Positions 7,300 to 18,027 of a stretch of DNA of 64,000 bases are shown in pieces. The notes under the pieces were generated by a model. It made no database searches. It had not been told where the DNA came from and was given only the letters and a program-made list of their open reading frames with translations. Source of the stretch: Moritella sp. Urea-trap-13. GTDB taxonomy: Bacteria > Pseudomonadota > Gammaproteobacteria > Enterobacterales > Moritellaceae. Both the position numbers and the translations under genes were made by a program. The stretch lies in the NCBI RefSeq assembly GCF_002836355.1, contig NZ_PJCA01000031.1, forward strand, positions 1,240,001 through 1,304,000. The letters are read 5' to 3'. How positions within the stretch are numbered: position 1 is the first letter of the stretch; each line of letters begins with the position of its first letter.

Positions 7300-9579
7300 T
7301 TATTCGACCAAGTCTCGGAACCACTCAATTACCCGTTTAACACCTTGGTTACAACGTAACTCAATTTCCGGTTCATACCCACTTATAAAGGGTAACGGAA
7401 TAGAGTTAAGACAACTGCCTTGACTGCCTTGCCCAGTATCTTTGTCTACCCAGCCGACGGTAATATTTTGTGGTGGTAGGTTCTGGATTGGTAGCGTTGA
7501 ACGTTGGCGAAAAATATCAGCCCAAACACGTAACGCACCACTTGAACCAGTAAGGCCAGTCGAGGCATTATCATCACGACCCATCCATACCACCGCCATC
7601 ATGTCACCAGAGAATCCGGCAAACCAACTGTCTCTTAAGTTGTTCGTGGTGCCGGTTTTACCTGCAACTTCAAAATCAGGTAATAGCCATTCGAGTGCTC
7701 TGCCCGAGCCTTCATGCGTCACCGCTTGCATGGCATGGCGCAGCATATAAACCGAACCCGCATCAAAGCGTTTATCAACCGCTAACGGATAACTTTTAAG
7801 TACATCCCCCTTAGGATCAACAACCGCACTAATCGCCAGTAACGGTGTATAGAAGCCATCTGCAGATAAGGTCTGGTACATTTGCGCCACCGAAATTGGC
7901 GACATATCTACAGCACCTAAGGTAATAGCGGGTAGCTCAGGTACTTTTTGCTCTACGCCTAAGCGTCCGAGTGTATCTACAATTTTAGCTAAGCCAAGTT
8001 CATTGCCTAAACGTGCGGTCGATTGATTGTAAGACTTAGCTAGCGCGGTATATAACAGTACCTCACCGTGATCTTTTTTATCATAATTTTTCGGTGACCA
8101 AATATCACCATTGGGTAAAGACAGATTATATTCGTCATCACTAATCACAGTGGCCAGATTATACTGTTCTGGCTGTTCTAATGCGGTTAAATACACTGCA
8201 GGCTTGATTAACGACCCCACTTGACGTCTTGCATCAATAGCGCGATTAAAACCAGCAAAACGTGTATTAGCGCCACCGACGATAGCAATCACCGCGCCGG
8301 TATTTGGTCGGGTGATAACAACCGCACCTTCAAGTTTAGCACTCAATCCATCACGTTTATGTCTCGCAATAGCTTTAGTTAAACTTAATTCCGCACTGCT
8401 TTGCACCAGAGGATCAAAATGGGTGAAGATTGATAAGCCATTTTCACTTAAATCTTCAACTTTATAATCACGCTGTAATTGACGGCGCACCAAATCAAGA
8501 TAAGCAGGGAATCGCTTAGTGCTACTAGCTGTTTGTTCACCCATACCTAATGGTTGTGCTTTTGCTGTCGCCGCTAATTCCGCATCCAAACGTCCTTCAC
8601 GTACCGCTATATCCAGCACTAAATCTCGACGCTTCAGAGCACGTTCTGGATTACGCCATGGATTGTAATAACTTGCGCCACGCACTAATGCGACCAATAA
8701 CGCTTGTTTATCAAGTGATAACTCGGCGAGTGATGTTTTGAAGTAATACTGGCTAGCTAAACCAAAACCATGAATAGCACGAGGCCCGTCTTGACCGAGG
8801 TAAATTTCGTTAATATAACCTTCTAGGATATCAGCCTTGGTAAAGTGCAACTCTAGCAGGATCGCCATTAAGGCTTCTTGCGCTTTACGGCTAAAAGTAC
8901 GTTCTGAACTCAGGTAATAATTCTTCACCAGCTGTTGAGTCAGCGTTGACGCGCCTTGAGAAATACCACCTTGTTTGATATTCGCCACTAATGCACGGGC
9001 AATACCGCGCACTGAAATACCAAAATGCTCATAAAAGCTGTCATCTTCAACCGCCACCAGCATAGCTTGTAACGATTCCGGCACTTCAGAGAGTTGTACT
9101 AATAGGCGGTCTTCATTATGCGCAGGATAGATGCCACCAATAACCACAGGCTCTAAGCGTAATAACGCGGCATTATCATCGGTATCAAGCTTCGCCACTA
9201 AGCCATTTTTCACTGTCAGTAAAATGTTACGTGGTGGTTCGAGATCATCGCTAAATTGAAAACCAGGTGTATAGATATGAACCTGCTCGCCTTCTATATT
9301 GACTTGCCCTGGTTTTGTTGGGTATCCCACAAATTTGTAACCTAACAAGCCCAGTTCAGTTTTCAAGTCTGCAACCGTTAACGCAGCACCTTCATATAAT
9401 TCAAGCGGACGCGCGTAAACCGTCGATGGGACCGCCCACTGATTTTCATCAAAAGTAGAGCGAATTATCACATCTAAATAAACCATTACCGCAATGCCAA
9501 TAAACACAGGGATCAGCAATAATTTCCACCATAAACCTTTACGACTTTTAGTGTTATCGCCTTTTACTTTTTTACTCAC
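7300..9579 (-). CDS. mrcB: Penicillin-binding protein 1B (bifunctional glycosyltransferase/transpeptidase)
   Basis: Class A PBP that polymerises and cross-links peptidoglycan from the inner membrane. Numbering from the chosen start: one transmembrane helix at about 17-38; a UB2H-like region to about 150; GT51 glycosyltransferase with E178 in VAVEDDSFYEH and the GASTLTQQLVKN motif; transpeptidase with S456-x-x-K in GSLIKP, S516-Y-N in AKSYNQ, and K641-T-G in AGKTGTTN. UB2H is the domain that binds LpoB in enterobacteria. About 759 aa. I chose the GTG at 9579 because GAGAGG lies five bases upstream; a GTG at 9585 would overlap that site. It is monocistronic, about 95 bases before the lipoprotein operon. 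Confidence 0.93.
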   Translation of the reverse strand: MSKKVKGDNTKSRKGLWWKLLLIPVFIGIAVMVYLDVIIRSTFDENQWAVPSTVYARPLELYEGAALTVADLKTELGLLGYKFVGYPTKPGQVNIEGEQVHIYTPGFQFSDDLEPPRNILLTVKNGLVAKLDTDDNAALLRLEPVVIGGIYPAHNEDRLLVQLSEVPESLQAMLVAVEDDSFYEHFGISVRGIARALVANIKQGGISQGASTLTQQLVKNYYLSSERTFSRKAQEALMAILLELHFTKADILEGYINEIYLGQDGPRAIHGFGLASQYYFKTSLAELSLDKQALLVALVRGASYYNPWRNPERALKRRDLVLDIAVREGRLDAELAATAKAQPLGMGEQTASSTKRFPAYLDLVRRQLQRDYKVEDLSENGLSIFTHFDPLVQSSAELSLTKAIARHKRDGLSAKLEGAVVITRPNTGAVIAIVGGANTRFAGFNRAIDARRQVGSLIKPAVYLTALEQPEQYNLATVISDDEYNLSLPNGDIWSPKNYDKKDHGEVLLYTALAKSYNQSTARLGNELGLAKIVDTLGRLGVEQKVPELPAITLGAVDMSPISVAQMYQTLSADGFYTPLLAISAVVDPKGDVLKSYPLAVDKRFDAGSVYMLRHAMQAVTHEGSGRALEWLLPDFEVAGKTGTTNNLRDSWFAGFSGDMMAVVWMGRDDNASTGLTGSSGALRVWADIFRQRSTLPIQNLPPQNITVGWVDKDTGQGSQGSCLNSIPLPFISGYEPEIELRCNQGVKRVIEWFRDLVE

Positions 9580-10029
9580 AAGCACCTCTCATTGTCATTT
9601 ATCCGTTAAACAACAACTTATTTAATCTATTAGTCAATACGGATAATACCACAGTAAATAAACGCCAAACGATATTAGACTGCAACGCATGCTGATTTCA
9701 TAAAATACAAAACAATACTTTGAAACCAGTATTTAAAAGTCATATTTATAAAATAATTTCAGCTAAAAAATCAGATAAGAAATACGATTAATGCCACTTC
9801 AACCACTTTCAAATGAAAACACCAAGGGTTATATGGCAAAACCAACGATCTTCATTACGAGATCTGCTCACCTACACTAAACACAGTTAATTGCTATAAC
9901 CTAAATAGCACTAAATTAGCGCTATTACTTAGATATCAGAATGATAATTAGTTCATATTATAGCGAAATCAGCTGTTAAGACTATGATTAAAAAAACACG
10001 TCAGAGTTCACATAAATTAAGGATCAACG
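9580..10029. other. Intergenic region between mrcB and the outer-membrane protein gene
   Basis: About 450 AT-rich bases between divergent genes. It must hold both promoters. I see no conserved RNA, repeat or open frame here, only AAGGA just before the ATG at 10030. Confidence 0.5.
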
Positions 10030-10518
10030 ATGAATAAATTAATTCCGCTCATTTTATCACTCAGTGCAATAGCAGTAACACCCGCCATCGCCAAGGATAA
10101 AACATCGGGTGATATCGACTTTTATCTCGGTGCTAAAACAGGTTATATCTATACCGCCTTTGATGAACTAGACCCTAAGATCCCTGCTACTTTTATGGTC
10201 GGTATTCAAAAAAGTGGTTTCGGTTTAGAATTTGAAGGTACTTTTGTCGATATGGATGAGAACGATGTTGATTTGGAATATGAGTCTTACGCTATCTACG
10301 GCACCTATCGTACACCTGGTAAATACTATGCAAGATTAAGAGCAGGCTATTTAGAAGAGACATTAAAATCAGATATAAATAAATGGGAAGAAGATGGGTT
10401 TTCTGGTGGTATTCAATTTGGTATGGAACTGGGAGATGCATTTAGTATCGAAGCGGGTTATACCGTTATCCAAGCTGATTTGAAGTATTTCACTATCGGC
10501 GGTAATGTACATTTCTAA
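10030..10518 (+). CDS. Small outer-membrane beta-barrel protein
   Basis: A 162-aa protein with a clear signal peptide (NKLIPLILSLSAIAVTPAIA, cleavage near AIA-KD). The rest alternates polar and hydrophobic residues as in OmpA/OmpW-type barrels: YLGAKTGYIYTAF, FGLEFEGTF, YESYAIYGTYRT, YYARLRAGYLEE, FSIEAGYTVIQADL, and a final strand ending in FTIGGNVHF with terminal Phe, the usual BAM signal. Likely an eight-stranded barrel in the outer membrane. Function unknown. Preceded by an AAGGA ribosome site, and ended by a strong bidirectional terminator shared with the convergent transporter gene. Confidence 0.75.
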   Translation: MNKLIPLILSLSAIAVTPAIAKDKTSGDIDFYLGAKTGYIYTAFDELDPKIPATFMVGIQKSGFGLEFEGTFVDMDENDVDLEYESYAIYGTYRTPGKYYARLRAGYLEETLKSDINKWEEDGFSGGIQFGMELGDAFSIEAGYTVIQADLKYFTIGGNVHF

Positions 10519-10521
10519 CAA

Positions 10522-10554
10522 AAAGGGATAGTCAATTGCTTGAGCTATCCCTTT
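10522..10554. terminator. Bidirectional terminator between OMP gene and OFA transporter
   Basis: Perfect 10-bp stem AAAGGGATAG / CTATCCCTTT with a 13-base loop, A-rich on one side and T-rich on the other, between two convergent genes. Confidence 0.8.
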
Positions 10555-10579
10555 GACACAAATTATTAAGCGCTAATGA

Positions 10580-11806
10580 TTAAGCTTTAGCAGCTTTCAA
10601 TTTGCCTTCTTCTTTTGCTAATACAGCTGCTTTATCCACTGGCTTAGTAAAGAATGCGATAACAGTAACTAAAACTAATAATGCTGAGAAAGCAAAATAA
10701 GTGTTGTTAGTTGAACCTGCAACCGTTGCTAAGAAACCACCGAAGAAACCAGACACACCCCATGAAGAATAAAGGATACCGAAGTTAGTGCCGTAAGTTT
10801 TTAGACCGTAGTTATCAGCAGTGATCGTTGGGAATACACTTAATAGTGCACCGTACGACATCGCACCGATTGCAATTGCAAACATTAGTGGGATTTGCGT
10901 TGTAATTGTCGTAAAGAATGCCATGTTACCAGCTTGTAGCATGAATACTAAAGCAAGGGTATTAACACGACCAATCTTATCAGAAACTAAACCACCAACA
11001 ACACGACCACCGGTGTTGAAAATTGCAAGTAGTACAACACTGAATGCGATTTGCTCAGGTGTTAGACCAATTGATTGACTGATGTTACCAACAGAACCAA
11101 TAAGCATGATACCTGCAGCAGCTGAAACCATGAACATTACCCATAACTGGTAAAATTGACGTGTTTTCAGCATTTGTTGCCAAGTCAGATTGATGTCATC
11201 ACTTGACGCTGTCGCTTGCGCTTCAGATGCATCAGCAACATAACCAGCAGGTGGCGCTACAAGCAGTGATGCTAATGGAATTGCGATAGCTAAAAGACCA
11301 GCACCTAAGATTTTGAAGGTATCGTAGATACCATAGCTTTCAATTAGGCTTGTAGATAGTGGCGCTAGGTAAACAGAAGCAAGTCCGAAACCACCAGCAG
11401 TTAAACCACTTACTAGCCCTTTCTTACCTTTTGGCCACCATTTCATAGCACTAGGGCTAATACATGCGTATGCGAAACCGATACCGGCACCAACAATACC
11501 ACCAAAGGTAAATTCAAGTTCAGTTAACGTTGTAGTATAACCTGAAGCAATAAGACCAAGACCAACTAGTGTTACACCAAGCATAGTCACTTTTTTAGGA
11601 CCAATCTTGTCTTGTAAAATACCAGCAATAAGTAAACAAGTAGCAAATGTGAAAACTGCAATTTTATATGGTGATTTTACATCTGTAGCAGTCACGTTCA
11701 ACGCTTCAGCTAGCGGTACAGTGAAAACACCCCATGCGTATAAGATACCAATTGTTAAGTTTATGCCGATACCAGCTAATAGGATTTGAAGTGGTTTATT
11801 ACTCAT
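10580..11806 (-). CDS. OFA-family major facilitator transporter
   Basis: A 408-aa, 12-helix inner-membrane transporter. The opening ILLAGIGINLTIGILYAWGVF is characteristic of the oxalate:formate antiporter (OFA) family, and the loop DKIGPKKVTMLG is the MFS motif A equivalent. GRVVGGLVSDKIGR repeats it in the second half. The C terminus is Lys/Ala-rich. A GAGG ribosome site lies five bases before the ATG. OFA members carry small carboxylates such as oxalate, formate or pyruvate; the substrate here cannot be read. Single-gene unit, next to the aspC and pntAB genes on the same strand but separated by 378 bases. Confidence 0.85.
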   Translation of the reverse strand: MSNKPLQILLAGIGINLTIGILYAWGVFTVPLAEALNVTATDVKSPYKIAVFTFATCLLIAGILQDKIGPKKVTMLGVTLVGLGLIASGYTTTLTELEFTFGGIVGAGIGFAYACISPSAMKWWPKGKKGLVSGLTAGGFGLASVYLAPLSTSLIESYGIYDTFKILGAGLLAIAIPLASLLVAPPAGYVADASEAQATASSDDINLTWQQMLKTRQFYQLWVMFMVSAAAGIMLIGSVGNISQSIGLTPEQIAFSVVLLAIFNTGGRVVGGLVSDKIGRVNTLALVFMLQAGNMAFFTTITTQIPLMFAIAIGAMSYGALLSVFPTITADNYGLKTYGTNFGILYSSWGVSGFFGGFLATVAGSTNNTYFAFSALLVLVTVIAFFTKPVDKAAVLAKEEGKLKAAKA

Positions 11807-12184
11807 TTTTGCCTCAAGATTACAAAGATTTCGGCAATTTACACGTTTTGTGATCTAGGTACAACTTTTAATTTAAAATATACTGAATATATTGGAATAA
11901 GCAGCTGTACATTAACTAAATGTAAAGAATAAATTACTTATAGAGTGATAATTAGACATTCTTAATATCAATTTGCAATAACGTGACGCTATTTTATATC
12001 GTCACGTTATTAAAAATGATTTTATGGTTATTTTACGGAACGCCTTAAACGCAAAATGAGCGCCGAAGCACTCATTTAATCATTCATTATATCAACAATT
12101 ATCTATTGCTAGCTCTTAACTTATCACTGTTCCTATTTATTAAAAATAAGTAGTCGTTAAGTAAGTCGTAGTTAATAGTAATAG
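11807..12184. other. Intergenic region between OFA transporter and aspC
   Basis: 378 AT-rich bases. It contains a 12-bp inverted repeat (AATAACGTGACG at 11977-11988 with CGTCACGTTATT at 12000-12011) and a weaker 7-bp hairpin at 12054-12077. The first lacks a clean T-run on either strand, so it may be a weak terminator for aspC or an operator for the transporter. Confidence 0.45.
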
Positions 12185-13375
12185 TTAAAGCACAGCTGCA
12201 ATCGCTTTACATAGTGGCTGCATGTTGTTTTTAGTCATACCAGCAACACTGATACGGCCAGAACCAACGATGTAAACAGCATGCTCATCTTTCAACGTAG
12301 CAACTTGCTCTTTTGTTAGACCAGAGAATGAGAACATGCCGTTTTGACGAGTAATAAAGCTATAGTCGCCAGTCACACCCATCTCAGCCAGAGTTGCTAC
12401 AAATAGCTCGCGCATTTCGTTAATACGTACACGCATCTCAGCTACTTCTGCAATCCATTGATTACGTAATACTTCATCATCAAGAATAAGCGCAACAATA
12501 GCAGCACCATGTGCCGGTGGATTCGAATAGTTTGCACGAATACCAGATTTGATTTGGCTAAATGCAGCAACTGCAACAGTTGGATCTTTTGCTACTAGCG
12601 TTAAACCACCAACACGTTCGTTGTAAAGACCAAAGTTCTTAGAGAATGAGTTAGCGACTAATAGTTCTTCACAGTGCTCGGCGAATACACGCAGACCAGC
12701 CGCATCTTCTTCTACACCCGTAGCAAAACCTTGGTATGCAAAATCAAATAAAGGTAATAGTTTTTTGTTCGCACACAGTTGCGCTAGCGTAGTCCACTGC
12801 TCAAGCGTTGGATCGATACCAGTTGGGTTATGACAGCAACCGTGGAAAAGTACTACATCACCCGCTTCAGCTTCAGCTAAAGACGCTAACATGGCATTAA
12901 AATCTAACCCGCGCGTTTCTGCATCGTAGTAAGCATACTGTTCAACTTCAAGGCCAGCGGTACTAAATACATTACCGTGATTCGCCCATGTTGGGTTACT
13001 TACCCAAATACGATCACTGGTTAAATGACTTTTGATAAAATCGGCAGCTGTACGTAGTGCACCAGTACCACCCGGCGCTTGTGCTGTAATTGCACGTTGC
13101 TGAGTAACCACATCGCTATCGGCACCAAATAATAATTTTTGTACTGCAGACGCATACGCTTTATAGCCTTCAATACTTAAATAGCTTTTGCTTTTCTCTT
13201 CATCAATTAGCTTTTGTTCTGCTAATTTAACGGATTTTAGGATAGGAGTTTGACCTGTTTCATCTTTATAAATACCTACACCTAAGTTAATTTTTTCGGC
13301 GCGTGGATCTTTAGCGAATGCTTCAGTTAAACCTAAAATTGGATCTGCTGCTGCTGTAACGATTTTCTCAAACAT
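12185..13375 (-). CDS. aspC: Aspartate aminotransferase (class I, AspC type)
   Basis: PLP enzyme exchanging amino groups between aspartate and 2-oxoglutarate, and probably also aromatic amino acids. The 396 aa match the E. coli AspC/TyrB length. The opening MFEKI..ADPILGL, the segment [14 protein letters not shown], the cofactor region [14 protein letters not shown], and the Schiff-base lysine K246 in [15 protein letters not shown] are all visible, as is the [12 protein letters not shown] stretch. AGGGA precedes the ATG. Overall it reads closer to AspC than TyrB from memory. It stands alone, downstream of pntAB but separated from it by a terminator. Confidence 0.92.
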   Translation of the reverse strand: MFEKIVTAAADPILGLTEAFAKDPRAEKINLGVGIYKDETGQTPILKSVKLAEQKLIDEEKSKSYLSIEGYKAYASAVQKLLFGADSDVVTQQRAITAQAPGGTGALRTAADFIKSHLTSDRIWVSNPTWANHGNVFSTAGLEVEQYAYYDAETRGLDFNAMLASLAEAEAGDVVLFHGCCHNPTGIDPTLEQWTTLAQLCANKKLLPLFDFAYQGFATGVEEDAAGLRVFAEHCEELLVANSFSKNFGLYNERVGGLTLVAKDPTVAVAAFSQIKSGIRANYSNPPAHGAAIVALILDDEVLRNQWIAEVAEMRVRINEMRELFVATLAEMGVTGDYSFITRQNGMFSFSGLTKEQVATLKDEHAVYIVGSGRISVAGMTKNNMQPLCKAIAAVL

Positions 13376-13527
13376 GGTATTCCCTATCTGTTTGTAATTA
13401 AACTACGTATTAAAACTAAGATTCCACTTATTTATACCATCACAATCCCTAAATTAATAGTAATGTGACGAAAAAATCACAGAGATATAAGAAATAAATA
13501 CGACGACGAATTATCCCTTATTTCAAA

Positions 13528-13554
13528 ACAAAAAAAGGAGCCTTTCGGCTCCTT
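13528..13554 (-). terminator. Terminator of the pntAB operon
   Basis: Stem AAGGAGCC/GGCTCCTT with a four-base loop, followed on the minus strand by a run of T (the A-run at 13528-13534 on plus). It lies 48 bases after the pntB stop. Confidence 0.88.
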
Positions 13555-13601
13555 CTATCTTCAAAATATCTTGTATCATTTAACCGATACTGACAGTGCA
13601 A

Positions 13602-15137
13602 TTACATTGCTTTGAAGATCTCTTCTACGCTTTCTTTAGCATCGCCAAACAGCATAGTTGTATTCTCTTTGAAGAATAATGGGTTTTGAACACCAGCATA
13701 ACCTGTTGCCATACTACGCTTGAATACCACAACGTTCGTTGCGTTCCAAACTTCGAGTACTGGCATACCTGAGATTGGCGAGTTTTCTTCTTTCGCTGCA
13801 GGGTTGACCGTATCATTGGCACCGATTACAAGTACAGTATCAGTAGTATGGAAGTCATCATTGATTTCATCCATTTCTAATACGATATCGTAAGGTACTT
13901 TTGCTTCAGCAAGTAATACGTTCATGTGACCAGGTAAACGACCCGCTACAGGGTGAATACCAAAACGTACATCAATACCGGCATCACGTAATTTCTTAGT
14001 GATTGCGAATACAGGATACTGTGCTTGAGCAACAGCCATACCATAACCAGGAGTGATAATTACACGCTTAGAGTTCATCAACATTTCAGCAACTTCAGCT
14101 GCAGATGTTTCAACGTGAACACCTTGCTCTTCATCACCTGTAGGTGCGATAACATCGTTACCAAAGCCACCAGCAATAACAGAGATAAACGAACGGTTCA
14201 TCGCTTTACACATTACATAACTTAAGATTGCACCTGAAGAACCTACTAGCGCACCCGTTACGATTAACAGATCATTTCCTAAGATAAGACCTGTAGCCGC
14301 ACCAGCCCAACCAGAATAAGAGTTAAGCATAGATACAACAACTGGCATATCTGCGCCACCAATTGATAGTACTAAATGCGCACCAAATACAATGGCAATA
14401 ATACTCATGATGACTAACGCCGCAGTGTCGCCGTCAAGACCAGCACCAACAAACGAGAACATAAGGTAAACGATAACAAGCAATGCTGCTAAGTTCATTT
14501 TATGGCGGTGTGGTAACATTAATGCGCTCGATTTAACACGACCGTTTAATTTACCCCAAGCAACTAATGAACCAACAAATGTAACGATACCAATAAATAC
14601 GCCTAGGAAGATCAACGTTAAGTGAATACTTAACATTACTGGTTCAGTAATACTGTGTTCGATATAACTGTTGTAGCCGATGAATACTGCCGCTAAACCA
14701 CCGAAGCTGTTTAGGATAGCAACCATTTCAGGCATTTCAGTCATCGCAACTTTGTTTGCCCAGCGTACACCAAATGCACCACCAGCAAGCATAGCGGCAA
14801 TGATATAGCCGATGTTTGTTACGTCGCTGCTAAATAATGTTGCAACAACCGCTACAATCATACCTAGAATACCAACGAAAATACCTTGCTGTGCAGTTTC
14901 TTGCTTTGATAGTGCAGCAAGAGCAAGTACGAATAGTACCGCAGCAGCGATATAAGCCGCTTCCAAAATACCTTTACCATTTGTTGCAACAACAACATCT
15001 TGTACAACTTGAACAACAGCTGGCGCTTGCTCTACAACAGCTGATTGTGCCACTTGCGCAGCTTGGGTTGCTGCATCTACTGCTACTTGCGCTGCGTTAA
15101 TCGCAGTTTGTGCAGCATCAATTGATTCTTGAGACAT
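13602..15137 (-). CDS. pntB: NAD(P) transhydrogenase subunit beta, with N-terminal extension
   Basis: Beta subunit of the proton-translocating transhydrogenase: membrane domain plus the NADP(H)-binding domain III. The C-terminal half shows [37 protein letters not shown], and [12 protein letters not shown], all domain III hallmarks. Length is 511 aa against about 462 in E. coli. The excess is a ~53-residue Ala/Val/Gln-rich N-terminal segment before the conserved start [18 protein letters not shown]. No Met or usable start lies at the conventional position, and an AAGGA site precedes the upstream ATG, so the extension is probably made. Eleven bases separate it from pntA. Confidence 0.93.
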   Translation of the reverse strand: MSQESIDAAQTAINAAQVAVDAATQAAQVAQSAVVEQAPAVVQVVQDVVVATNGKGILEAAYIAAAVLFVLALAALSKQETAQQGIFVGILGMIVAVVATLFSSDVTNIGYIIAAMLAGGAFGVRWANKVAMTEMPEMVAILNSFGGLAAVFIGYNSYIEHSITEPVMLSIHLTLIFLGVFIGIVTFVGSLVAWGKLNGRVKSSALMLPHRHKMNLAALLVIVYLMFSFVGAGLDGDTAALVIMSIIAIVFGAHLVLSIGGADMPVVVSMLNSYSGWAGAATGLILGNDLLIVTGALVGSSGAILSYVMCKAMNRSFISVIAGGFGNDVIAPTGDEEQGVHVETSAAEVAEMLMNSKRVIITPGYGMAVAQAQYPVFAITKKLRDAGIDVRFGIHPVAGRLPGHMNVLLAEAKVPYDIVLEMDEINDDFHTTDTVLVIGANDTVNPAAKEENSPISGMPVLEVWNATNVVVFKRSMATGYAGVQNPLFFKENTTMLFGDAKESVEEIFKAM

Positions 15138-15148
15138 TATAAAAATCC

Positions 15149-16690
15149 TTATTTACGGAACATTTTCAGCATACGCTCAGTAACGGCAAAACCACCGGCG
15201 ATGTTGATAGTGGCAATAAATGTGCCGAGGAATGCGAGGAAGGTAACAAGACCGCTCTCTGCGCCCATTTGGAAGAAAGCACCAAGGATAACAATACCTG
15301 AAATAGCATTAGTTACACTCATAAGCGGTGTATGCAATGACGATGCAACGTCCCAAATCAGGTAATAACCAATCACACAAGCCAGTGCAAATACCATTAA
15401 GTGATTTAAGAATTCCGCTGGAACATAACTTGCTAACGCTGAATAAGCCCAGATACCGCCACCCGCTAGGATCGCTTTATAGATACCGGTTTTTTTCTTT
15501 TCAGGTTTCGCAGGCGCTGCTTTCACTTCTTCTTTTTTCGCTGCTTGAGGCGCAGCTGAAACTTGAATCGGTGGCGCAGGCCAAGTAATTTCACCGTCTT
15601 TAACGACCGTCACACCACGTTGAACAACATCATCAAAATTGATGCTCATTTCACCGTCTTTCTCTGGTGTTAATAGTTTAAGCAAGTTAACTAAGTTGGT
15701 ACCGTAAAGCTGAGATGCTTGTGCAGGTAAACGACGAGCCATCTCGTTATAACCGATAACTTTAACGCCACCAGCGGTAGTAATAACTTGATCAACAACA
15801 CTTGGTTCAACGTTACCGCCATTTACGGCAGCTAAATCGACAATCACACTACCCGCTTTCATCGCATCAACCATTTCTTGGCTAACAAGACGTGGCGCTG
15901 GACGACCTGGAATTAATGCAGTCGTAATAACGATATCAGCATCAGCAACTTGTTCAGCCAGCATTTTCTGCTCTTGAACTTTATAGTCGTCACTCATTAC
16001 TTTCGCGTAACCATCACCTGAACCAGCAGATTCTTCAAAATCAACCGTTAAGAATTCAGCACCCAAACTAGTGATCTGTTCTTTCACTTCAGGGCGAGTA
16101 TCGTAAGCGCGAACAATCGCACCTAGGCTACCAGCAGCGCCTACAGCAGCAAGACCAGCAACACCAGCACCAAGAATAAGTACTTTGGCAGGTGGTACTT
16201 TACCAGCCGCAGTGATTTGACCGGTAAAGAAACGACCAAATTCATTTGCAGATTCAATTACCGCACGGTAACCGGCGATATTAGCCATTGAGCTTAATGC
16301 ATCAAGTGACTGTGAACGTGAGATACGAGGCACAGAGTCCATTGCTAAAACGTTAATTTCACGTTTTGCAAGCTTCTCTAGAAGTTCTTCATTTTGGGCT
16401 GGCCAAATGAAACTAATTAATGAAGTGCCTTTTTGTAATAACTTAATTTCTTTGTCATTTGCTGGCGCATTAACTTTAAGTACAATATCTGCAGCCCAAA
16501 CTTCTTTGGTATCTGCCGAAATTGTTGCTCCAGCCGCTTCAAAAGTAGCGTCACTAAAACTAGATAGTTGGCCTGCATTGCTTTCAACCAACACAGAAAA
16601 ACCTAATTTCTGTAACTGCTCAACAGTTGCTGGTGTAGCAGCAACTCGAGTTTCACCTTTGAGGCTCTCTCTTGGTATACCTATTTGCAT
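15149..16690 (-). CDS. pntA: NAD(P) transhydrogenase subunit alpha
   Basis: Alpha subunit with the NAD(H)-binding domain I and four membrane helices; with PntB it couples proton entry to NADPH formation. 513 aa, close to the E. coli 510. Seen: the start [20 protein letters not shown], the RQD-loop-like region [20 protein letters not shown], the Rossmann motif [20 protein letters not shown], and a C-terminal membrane region after a Lys/Ala/Pro-rich linker (residues about 375-400). Two ATGs are adjacent; I chose the second (16690) for its spacing from AGGA and its alignment with other PntA starts. First gene of pntA-pntB. Confidence 0.94.
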   Translation of the reverse strand: MQIGIPRESLKGETRVAATPATVEQLQKLGFSVLVESNAGQLSSFSDATFEAAGATISADTKEVWAADIVLKVNAPANDKEIKLLQKGTSLISFIWPAQNEELLEKLAKREINVLAMDSVPRISRSQSLDALSSMANIAGYRAVIESANEFGRFFTGQITAAGKVPPAKVLILGAGVAGLAAVGAAGSLGAIVRAYDTRPEVKEQITSLGAEFLTVDFEESAGSGDGYAKVMSDDYKVQEQKMLAEQVADADIVITTALIPGRPAPRLVSQEMVDAMKAGSVIVDLAAVNGGNVEPSVVDQVITTAGGVKVIGYNEMARRLPAQASQLYGTNLVNLLKLLTPEKDGEMSINFDDVVQRGVTVVKDGEITWPAPPIQVSAAPQAAKKEEVKAAPAKPEKKKTGIYKAILAGGGIWAYSALASYVPAEFLNHLMVFALACVIGYYLIWDVASSLHTPLMSVTNAISGIVILGAFFQMGAESGLVTFLAFLGTFIATINIAGGFAVTERMLKMFRK

Positions 16691-17332
16691 CATCTGTTCC
16701 TGTCTGTTTCAACATCAAAGATAAAATACTACGTTCCATGTGTATCTCATTTAGCATGAGGTACGGAGAAGCATAAGTACAAAGTATCGGATTCAACCCA
16801 TTCATAATAAAAATGAAATGGGTTATTTGTCACTAACGATTGTTCACAAAAATGTGACTTAACGCAACAACAATTTATTTAACCTTACCGCATTTCAAAT
16901 TGAATATAGAATCTAAAATGTGGATTAAAAGTAAAATAAATTATTATGCAGCTCGAATTAGAGCATCTTTGAAGCGTGATTGACAAGGTTAAATTAGTTT
17001 AATCTTCAATGATTTACATGACCGAGCAAAGCGGGTTTCGTTTGAAATGAGAGTGGATATCGAAAGGTGGCAAAATGAAGAAATAATGCTATGAAATAAA
17101 AAGACATATGTTGTTACTTTTTATTATAAAGTGTCCTTTTTTCACATTCTAGCGATTTTGTTAGTAATTGATGGCTAATTTTACACCGCTATAGGTTAAA
17201 TATTAATGCCTTTAAAATATGGATTCGATAATTAAACGGTCGTTTTAATGATGATTAATCAGCTGTGACTATCAAATCAAATGGTTTTACATATCAAACG
17301 GCGGTTCCAAAGGTGTTACCTCATCAGTGTTT
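16691..17332. other. Long intergenic region upstream of pntA
   Basis: About 640 bases, strongly AT-rich, between the start of pntA and the end of the 171-aa unknown gene, both on the minus strand. It must carry the pntAB promoter. I see no open frame with a ribosome site, no strong repeat and no recognisable RNA. Confidence 0.5.
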
Positions 17333-17848
17333 TCACACCATTAAGGTGATATTTGCCGACCCTTTTAGCTGTTTGTCCTGAAACAGTAATAATGAATGAA
17401 TATTACTGTCATAGTTGGCGACAGAGAACAATTCGATATGATGATGAGAAGACGCGATATTCATCCGTAAAAAACCATTGTGAATATGCCACTCACCTTT
17501 GAATTGATCTCCCTGCATTAATGGGCATAAAACCGCATCACGCGTTTGTAAACAATCTAATTTAGCCGCTTGACCACGGTAAGTTGTTTCTAGCCAATGC
17601 GAGTTCGCCACTTCAGGGTAGTCAAAGTCACGCTTACCTGATTCCCACAACACATATTCACCCGAGGTACGAATAAAGCGTGCTTCTTCATCAGAGATAT
17701 CCAGCACGGATTCAGACTCCAGTTCGCCTTGTGTTTCAAGTTGATATAACAAAATTAATTTATCCGTTTCAGTTATCTGACCAAGCATGCTGTTACACTC
17801 TATCCGTGGGGTATAATTTAACGGTAGCCAAGATAAAATAAAATGCAT
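17333..17848 (-). CDS. Hypothetical protein (171 aa)
   Basis: Not recognised. The frame gives 171 aa without a signal peptide or transmembrane helix. It is rich in acidic residues in the first half (TQGELESESVLDISDEEARF) and alternates hydrophobic residues later (GEWHIHNGFLRMNIASSHHH, IELFSVANYDSN), suggesting a beta-rich soluble domain, possibly lipocalin-like. An internal ATG at residue 21 (MLGQITETDK) could be the true start, since the first 20 residues look less constrained. It is divergent from the two-component regulator gene 179 bases away. No functional claim is made. Confidence 0.6.
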   Translation of the reverse strand: MHFILSWLPLNYTPRIECNSMLGQITETDKLILLYQLETQGELESESVLDISDEEARFIRTSGEYVLWESGKRDFDYPEVANSHWLETTYRGQAAKLDCLQTRDAVLCPLMQGDQFKGEWHIHNGFLRMNIASSHHHIELFSVANYDSNIHSLLLFQDKQLKGSANITLMV

Positions 17849-18027
17849 GAATTAAGTGGCAGATGTATGATATGGATACAAACGGTTATAAGAAACCCAA
17901 CGTAGATCGCACTAAATGAGGCTGAAATGCTTCGCCTTCGCAGTTGCTATACAACCTAATACAAAAATAGCTAAAAACACAAAATACAATAACTAAATAT
18001 CGAATAGTATAAAGAGGTAAGGATACA

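Noticed and set aside
11977-12011. 12-bp inverted repeat as a terminator of aspC
   Set aside because: No T-run on the minus strand, and 174 bases beyond the stop; left as an unassigned hairpin in the intergenic note.
13465-13480. CRP-like site upstream of aspC
   Set aside because: The halves TGTGA and TCACA are spaced by eight, not six, so the match is weak.
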